DNA from: Candidatus Avelusimicrobium stercoris
GTDB taxonomy: Bacteria; Elusimicrobiota; Elusimicrobia; Elusimicrobiales; Elusimicrobiaceae
Length of the DNA: 9,039 nucleotides
NCBI GenBank assembly: GCA_002432025.1
Contig: DJFE01000025.1
Span: 1-9,039 of the forward strand
Direction: 5' to 3'
The position numbers and the translations under genes were made by a program. The notes beneath the pieces were generated by a model. The model was not told where the DNA came from. It did no database searches and worked only from the letters and a program-made list of their open reading frames with translations. How positions within the stretch are numbered: position 1 is the first letter of the stretch; every line of letters begins with the position of its first letter. Below, piece after piece: positions 5,402 through 9,039 of the stretch.

Positions 5402-6594
5402 TTTGCTTCCTGTTTGGCCGGCTCCGGCAATTTGATACGCACATCAAACCCGGCCAAGTTCCGCAACTCTTTGGACGGCCACGAGAGGTATTTTACTGTA
5501 TTTAAAGCGGGCAAGGCCTCGTCCACCAGGTCGCACGTCATTATTTGCCCTTCGTCCAATACATACGGGAAAACCATACCGATAAAGGTTTTCTCCCGCG
5601 GGAAACGGCGGGCAAGCGAAGAGAGTTTGGAATAATCCAAATGGTCCGCCCCAGCATAAACAATAAACAGGGCATCCGGCTCTTCTTGGCGGTATTCGGC
5701 TATGGCCTTGGCCCAATCCACATTGCGCACACGCATCCCCTCGGGTGTACTCCACATATTCACTTCTTCTTTTTGGGTTACACCGGGGATTTCCATTTGC
5801 GGCGGCGTATGATAAAACACATAACTGCTTTCTAACCCTTTAATGCGGATACCCAAGCGGGTGGCGGTTTTAAATAAATCTTCGTATTCCGGGTTGGCTT
5901 TGCTCATCCACTCACGCGCGGGAAGCATATTCTTTTTACCTCGCGGCAAAAACTCCGTTACCAACACCATTTTGCGGTTGGGATATTTGGCCCGCAGGGC
6001 TTCCAAAAAGGTACTTATACCCGGCTGTAACCAAATGTAGTCGTGGATTTCGCCCAACATTACCTGTTTGATTTCTGGGCCGATTTGGTCCGCCATTTGA
6101 ATAAAAGGGGTTGCGGTAGGTTCGGATACCTTTTGCGTTAAAAAATCGTTTTCCCGGGCTTTTAAGGCCTTAAACAAGGCCGTGCGTTGTTTCCACAGCG
6201 TGGCGATAGCGCGGTTATTGGCCGCCAAGAAATAATTGCGCTGGGCTTCGGGCGATAAACGCTTAAAAAACGGGAGTTCCACATACGGCCCCAACGGGTC
6301 GCGCTTCCACGGCCAGCCATTTACGGCAAGCGCGGGCATCTCATCCGGCAAAAGCAGGGGTTGCGTTAATGGTAATTTTTCCAGGGCTTGGCGCGTGCGC
6401 AATTCCCGCTGAATAAGTAGTTTTTCCAAATTGGGGAACGAAAAAGTCCGGTTGGGCACTTTGGGGCGCGCCGCTTTGGCTATTTTGGTAAGCGCACCGG
6501 GCCCCTTGCGGACAGGTTTACCTTGGGCAAACAAGGTTTGAGCCGCCAAACAAATCGTAAAAATACAAAGAGTACGGACTACAAGAGGTTTCAT
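5398..6594 (-). CDS. Exported GX2H-superfamily protein (TIKI/TraB/ChaN-like)
   Basis: A 398-aa protein with a signal peptide (about 1-23, cleavage near FAQ), so periplasmic or secreted. It has an N-terminal helical region (about 50-165) that I do not recognise, then a C-terminal domain carrying two GX2H motifs, GEIH (181-184) and GADH (315-318). Acidic E214 sits in VTEFLP, and an RNxxWAxxI-like segment at 290-298. These are the shared features of the superfamily containing TIKI metalloproteases, TraB/PrgY/GumN, the haem-binding ChaN and erythromycin esterase. Metal dependence and activity are therefore possible but not shown. GGGAGA lies 6 nt before the ATG. It is the first gene of a two-gene operon with the downstream protease (4-bp overlap). 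The closest subfamily is uncertain. Confidence 0.65.
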   Translation of the reverse strand: MKPLVVRTLCIFTICLAAQTLFAQGKPVRKGPGALTKIAKAARPKVPNRTFSFPNLEKLLIQRELRTRQALEKLPLTQPLLLPDEMPALAVNGWPWKRDPLGPYVELPFFKRLSPEAQRNYFLAANNRAIATLWKQRTALFKALKARENDFLTQKVSEPTATPFIQMADQIGPEIKQVMLGEIHDYIWLQPGISTFLEALRAKYPNRKMVLVTEFLPRGKKNMLPAREWMSKANPEYEDLFKTATRLGIRIKGLESSYVFYHTPPQMEIPGVTQKEEVNMWSTPEGMRVRNVDWAKAIAEYRQEEPDALFIVYAGADHLDYSKLSSLARRFPREKTFIGMVFPYVLDEGQIMTCDLVDEALPALNTVKYLSWPSKELRNLAGFDVRIKLPEPAKQEAK

Positions 6595-6622
6595 AAGGTT
6601 CTCCCACGTACGGCTTTTTTAT

Positions 6623-6651
6623 ATTATAAAAAGATAATAGCAAATTGTCCG
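6623..6651 (-). promoter_or_regulatory. Promoter of the GX2H-protease operon
   Basis: On the minus strand -35 CGGACA (6646-6651), a 17-bp spacer and -10 TATAAT (6623-6628) lie 29 bp upstream of the ATG at 6594 and just past the rplA terminator. The -35, spacing and -10 are identical to the ncRNA promoter. Confidence 0.65.
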
Positions 6652-6663
6652 CTAAATAGGGCA

Positions 6664-6700
6664 CAAAAAACCCCGCAACCAAAAAATTGCGGGGTTTTCG
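6664..6700 (-). terminator. Intrinsic terminator after rplA
   Basis: AACCCCGCAA/TTGCGGGGTT (6669-6678/6687-6696) is a perfect 10-bp stem. On the minus strand it is followed by a run of Ts (6670 to 6665). Outer GCACA/TGTGC (6661-6665/6700-6704) can extend it. It lies about 20 bp past the rplA stop and ends the ribosomal operon. Confidence 0.9.
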
Positions 6701-6715
6701 TGTGCAAAAGAGAAC

Positions 6716-7390
6716 TTATTTGTAACTGACAAATACGCCAGGTCCCATAGTAGAACTGAGCGATACGCTCTGCACATACACCCCTTTGGAGGTGCTGGGT
6801 TTCACGCGGAGGATGGTATCCATTACCGCTTTGGCGTTTTCGGCCAGTTTGGCGGCGTCAAAAGACGCTTTGCCAATGATGGCGTGCACAATACCGTACG
6901 CATCGGCCTTGAACTCAATGCGGCCCGCTTTCAACGCTTTGATGGTGTTAGCCAAGTCAAAGGTTACGGTGCCGCTCTTCGGGTTCGGCATAAGACCGCG
7001 CGGACCCAAGATTTTGGCGGCTTTGGCCAAGTCTCTCATCGTGTCCGGGGTGGCAACGAGCACATCAAAGTCAATTTTGCCTTTGAGCACTTCGTCCACA
7101 ATGTCTTCGCAACCGACTCTGTCGGCGCCGGCCTGTTGGGCTTCTTGCGCGTGTTCGCCTTTGGCGATAACGGCAATGCGTTTTGTCTTACCCGTACCGT
7201 GCGGCAAGGCGACGGTGGTGCGGACCTGCTGGTCGGCTTTTTTGGTATCAATACCAAGTTTCACGTGGATTTCAACGGTTTCGTCAAATTTGGCTTTGGC
7301 GTTATCTTTTACGATTTGAGCGCCTTCCGCCATCGTGTAAACTTTGGATTTGTCGTACGTCTTTTGTGCGGCTTCCAATCTTTTTCCCAT
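6716..7390 (-). CDS. rplA: 50S ribosomal protein L1
   Basis: A 224-aa protein of the L1 stalk, involved in E-site tRNA release; in many bacteria it also represses its own operon. Family signatures are clear: MGKRLEAAQKTYDKSKVY at the N-terminus and KILGPRGLMPNPKSGTV in the middle. Length is close to the usual 225-235. AAGGAG lies 9 nt before the ATG. It follows rplK by 53 bp with a short GGGCG/CGCCC hairpin in the gap. It is the last gene of the operon: a terminator replaces the usual rplJ-rplL continuation. Confidence 0.97.
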   Translation of the reverse strand: MGKRLEAAQKTYDKSKVYTMAEGAQIVKDNAKAKFDETVEIHVKLGIDTKKADQQVRTTVALPHGTGKTKRIAVIAKGEHAQEAQQAGADRVGCEDIVDEVLKGKIDFDVLVATPDTMRDLAKAAKILGPRGLMPNPKSGTVTFDLANTIKALKAGRIEFKADAYGIVHAIIGKASFDAAKLAENAKAVMDTILRVKPSTSKGVYVQSVSLSSTMGPGVFVSYK

Positions 7391-7414
7391 CTTAAATACT
7401 CCTTAGGTTTTAAC

Positions 7415-7428
7415 GGGCGTTTTCGCCC
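7415..7428 (-). other. Small hairpin in the rplK-rplA gap
   Basis: GGGCG/CGCCC (7415-7419/7424-7428) with a four-base loop lies just upstream of the rplA ribosome binding site. It has no T run, so it is not a terminator. It might tune rplA translation or mRNA processing; this is speculation. Confidence 0.3.
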
Positions 7429-7443
7429 TCCCTCAGTTTAAAT

Positions 7444-7878
7444 TTATTTTACTACGTCCACACCCATACTGCGGCAGGTACCTTTTACCATTTCGGCGGC
7501 CTGTTTGATGTCTTTCGTGTTCAAATCGGGCAGTTTCTGCGCGGCGATTTTTTCGCACTGGGCTTGGGTAATCTTGCCGACTTTATCTTTGTGGGGAGCG
7601 CCGGAACCTTTGGCGATGCCCAATTCTTTAATAATCAGCACAGCCATAGGCGGCATCTTGGTGATGAAGGTGAAGGAGCGGTCTTCGTAAACGGTGATGA
7701 TGACCGGGATCTTAATGCCTTTTTCCATTTTAGCCGTCTTGGCGTTGAATTGTTTGCAAAATTCCATAATGTTCACACCGTGCTGGCCCAAAGCCGGACC
7801 CACGGGCGGAGCCGGGTTAGCGGCGCCAGCAGGAATCTGCAATTTGATGTAACCTTTAATTTTTTTCTCTTTTGCCAT
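7444..7878 (-). CDS. rplK: 50S ribosomal protein L11
   Basis: A 144-aa protein of the GTPase-associated centre, where it binds 23S rRNA and supports factor-dependent GTP hydrolysis and RelA activation. The N-terminal domain has the proline-rich GAANPAPPVGPALGQHGVNI (about 18-37), the thiostrepton-region linker. The C-terminal rRNA-binding domain contains GSGAPHKDKVGKIT. Length is about the usual 141. GGAG lies roughly 10 nt before the ATG. It sits between nusG (44 bp upstream) and rplA. Confidence 0.97.
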   Translation of the reverse strand: MAKEKKIKGYIKLQIPAGAANPAPPVGPALGQHGVNIMEFCKQFNAKTAKMEKGIKIPVIITVYEDRSFTFITKMPPMAVLIIKELGIAKGSGAPHKDKVGKITQAQCEKIAAQKLPDLNTKDIKQAAEMVKGTCRSMGVDVVK

Positions 7879-7922
7879 TTTGTTGTTACTCCGTATTTTT
7901 TACTGCTTTACTGCGGTAAAAT

Positions 7923-8453
7923 CTAGTTCTTTTCTACTTGCAAGAAGTCCACTTCCACAGGGGTTTTGCGGTCAAAGACCGTAACCATAACTTTAAGTTT
8001 GTTCTTCTGCTCGTTGACTTCTTCCACTTCACCGATGAAATGCTTGAACGGGCCTTCCGTAATGCGGACGCTTTCGCCGCGTTCAAATTCCACCACGTGT
8101 TTGGGTTTGCCGGAGGGGTTGTCCGTCAGTTCTACGATACCGGCAATTTCTTCTTCCGGCAGCGGAACGGGGTTCGGATCACCCAAGAAACCGGTTACGC
8201 CCGTAATATTCTTAATAAACCAATATGCTTCGCTGGTCATTAACATCTGTACCAGCACATAACCAGGGAAAAATTTCCGTTTGCGTAAAATTTTCTTGTT
8301 TTGTTTGACTTCAACAACTTCTTCGGTGGGAACCAGGACCTGAAAAACGCGGTCCCCAAAGCCCTGGATGTCAATATTAAGCAGGATTTTTTCTCTTACT
8401 TTGTCCTCGTGCCCCGTTTGGGTGTGCACGACGTACCACGCTTTTTCTTCCAT
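7923..8453 (-). CDS. nusG: Transcription termination/antitermination factor NusG
   Basis: A 176-aa processivity factor that bridges RNA polymerase to Rho or to the ribosome. The NGN domain (about 5-110) includes WYVVHTQTGHEDKV and FFPGYVLV (61-68). The KOW domain (about 125-151) contains RGESVRITEGPF and GEVEEVN. No inserted domain II is present. Its ATG shares one base with the secE stop (TAATG), and a G-rich ribosome binding site lies inside the end of secE, so the two are translationally coupled. Confidence 0.97.
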   Translation of the reverse strand: MEEKAWYVVHTQTGHEDKVREKILLNIDIQGFGDRVFQVLVPTEEVVEVKQNKKILRKRKFFPGYVLVQMLMTSEAYWFIKNITGVTGFLGDPNPVPLPEEEIAGIVELTDNPSGKPKHVVEFERGESVRITEGPFKHFIGEVEEVNEQKNKLKVMVTVFDRKTPVEVDFLQVEKN

Positions 8454-8641
8454 TAGCGACCCCCGACTACTGCGCCCAACACTTTGGTCAGGCCAAAGTC
8501 AATGACGCCGACATACGCAGACACCAACGCCACTACAATCATAACGAGGATAGTGGATTGGACCACTTCCTGTCTGGAAAGCCAGGTGGATTTTCTCAAT
8601 TCGCCAACAGATTGTTTGAGAAAATTGATTGCTTTATTCAT
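8453..8641 (-). CDS. secE: Preprotein translocase subunit SecE
   Basis: A 62-aa single-span form of the essential SecYEG clamp. An amphipathic N-terminal helix (INFLKQSVGELRKSTWLSRQ) leads to one membrane segment (about 28-50: STILVMIVVALVSAYVGVI). The short one-helix architecture is usual outside gamma-proteobacteria. The coding region begins about 28 bp after the tRNA-Trp 3' end and overlaps nusG by one base. The ribosome binding site is modest (GGA stretches upstream). Confidence 0.95.
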   Translation of the reverse strand: MNKAINFLKQSVGELRKSTWLSRQEVVQSTILVMIVVALVSAYVGVIDFGLTKVLGAVVGGR

Positions 8642-8668
8642 AAATATCCGTTTCCTTGATATAAAACC

Positions 8669-8743
8669 TGGCAGGAGCGGAAGGACTCGAACCTTCAGTC
8701 CCGGTTTTGGAGACCGGTGGTTTACCAGTTAACCGACGCTCCC
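8669..8743 (-). tRNA. trnW: tRNA-Trp (CCA anticodon)
   Basis: A 75-nt cloverleaf on the minus strand. The acceptor GGGAGCG pairs with CGCTCCT, the D-stem is GGTT/AACC, and the anticodon stem is CCGGT/ACCGG with anticodon CCA at 8708-8710. The variable loop is 4 nt, the T-stem is GAAGG/CCTTC, the discriminator is G and the 3' CCA is encoded. The first acceptor pair is a G-U wobble instead of the A-U usual in bacterial tRNA-Trp. It is embedded in the rpmG-secE transcript, 10 bp after rpmG. Confidence 0.95.
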
Positions 8744-8753
8744 ACAAAAAATC

Positions 8754-8912
8754 TTAGGCTTTGCCTTCTTTATGCTTGGTGCTCTTTCCGCATTTTTTGC
8801 AGAACTTGTTGACTTCCAACTTGTATTCTTTCTTTTTGCCGCGCACTTGGTAATAGTTTTTGTTTTTGCATTCGGTGCAAACCAGCGCGATCGTAATTCT
8901 TTCGTTAGCCAT
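8754..8912 (-). CDS. rpmG: 50S ribosomal protein L33
   Basis: A 52-aa large-subunit protein of the Cys-containing (C+) type. MANERITIALVCTEC gives the first CxxC (C12, C15), and FCKKCG the second (C38, C41), a zinc ribbon. The longer overlapping minus-strand frame is in another frame and has no homology. AAGGA lies about 8 nt before the ATG. It heads the visible part of the rpmG - tRNA-Trp - secE - nusG - rplK - rplA operon; in many bacteria tuf lies just upstream, outside this window. Confidence 0.95.
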   Translation of the reverse strand: MANERITIALVCTECKNKNYYQVRGKKKEYKLEVNKFCKKCGKSTKHKEGKA

Positions 8913-8927
8913 CTTATTATCCTTAAA

Positions 8928-8944
8928 AGAGAGAACAAATCTCT
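8928..8944 (-). other. Short hairpin in the rpmG leader
   Basis: AGAGA/TCTCT (8928-8932/8940-8944) with a 7-nt loop sits just upstream of the rpmG ribosome binding site. It is weak and may be incidental. Confidence 0.25.
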
Positions 8945-8956
8945 AAAAATATTGCT

Positions 8957-9005
8957 GTTCACACTATCTGCGGGGGCATAGTTAAATGCCCCCGCCACAG
9001 TGAAC
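8957..9005. other. Long nested hairpin upstream of rpmG
   Basis: A perfect 10-bp GC-rich stem GCGGGGGCAT/ATGCCCCCGC (8970-8979/8986-8995) with a 6-nt loop is enclosed by GTTCAC/GTGAAC (8957-8962/9000-9005). On the minus strand the nearest T run (TATTTTT) starts about 5 nt after the outer stem, so it may be the terminator of an unseen upstream gene such as tuf, or a leader attenuator. No clear promoter is visible between it and rpmG. Confidence 0.5.
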
Positions 9006-9039
9006 TAAACAATTTTACTACTCAATAATTTTGGTTACA

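Noticed and set aside
8729..8998. Minus-strand 89-codon frame overlapping rpmG
   Set aside because: It is out of frame with the clear zinc-ribbon L33 protein and runs into the tRNA-Trp gene.

Overview
The window is an ordinary bacterial chromosome segment of housekeeping genes, with one unusual non-coding block at its left end. The organism cannot be identified with certainty. Two proteins carry Sec signal peptides, the L27 protein has no Firmicutes-type cleavable N-terminus, and base composition is moderate. The overall look suggests a Gram-negative, possibly Elusimicrobiota-like gut bacterium, but that lineage is a guess from general resemblance and was not tested.

Left end (1-560): no protein gene. 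It holds a 105-bp MITE-like palindromic element flanked by a perfect 7-bp target-site duplication. Beside it is a roughly 250-nt minus-strand transcription unit with its own promoter (extended TATAAT -10), five hairpin domains including a three-way junction, an intrinsic terminator, and a 10-nt perfect complementarity between the terminator loop and a junction strand. It matches none of the housekeeping RNAs I could test by eye, and is the best candidate here for something undescribed.

561-1867: dnaJ on the minus strand with its own terminator and a degenerate CIRCE-like site, divergent from the rplU promoter region.

1868-4300: plus-strand ribosome and GTPase cluster: rplU (L21), rpmA (L27, with a long Lys/Ala/Pro tail), a strong terminator, an undescribed 47-aa basic ORF, and obgE (ribosome-assembly GTPase), closed by a terminator. 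rplU and the 47-aa ORF both have an extended -10 box ending exactly 6 nt before the ATG and no Shine-Dalgarno, which suggests leaderless transcripts.

4364-6650: a minus-strand two-gene operon encoding two exported proteins: a GX2H (TIKI/TraB/ChaN-like) protein, then a trypsin-fold serine protease whose start overlaps the upstream stop (ATGA). Its promoter has the same -35/spacing/-10 as the non-coding RNA.

6660-8912: minus-strand operon rpmG - tRNA-Trp - secE - nusG - rplK - rplA, ending in a strong terminator directly after rplA, so the usual rplJ-rplL-rpoBC continuation is absent here. The far right end (8913-9039) holds a long hairpin of unassigned role upstream of rpmG.
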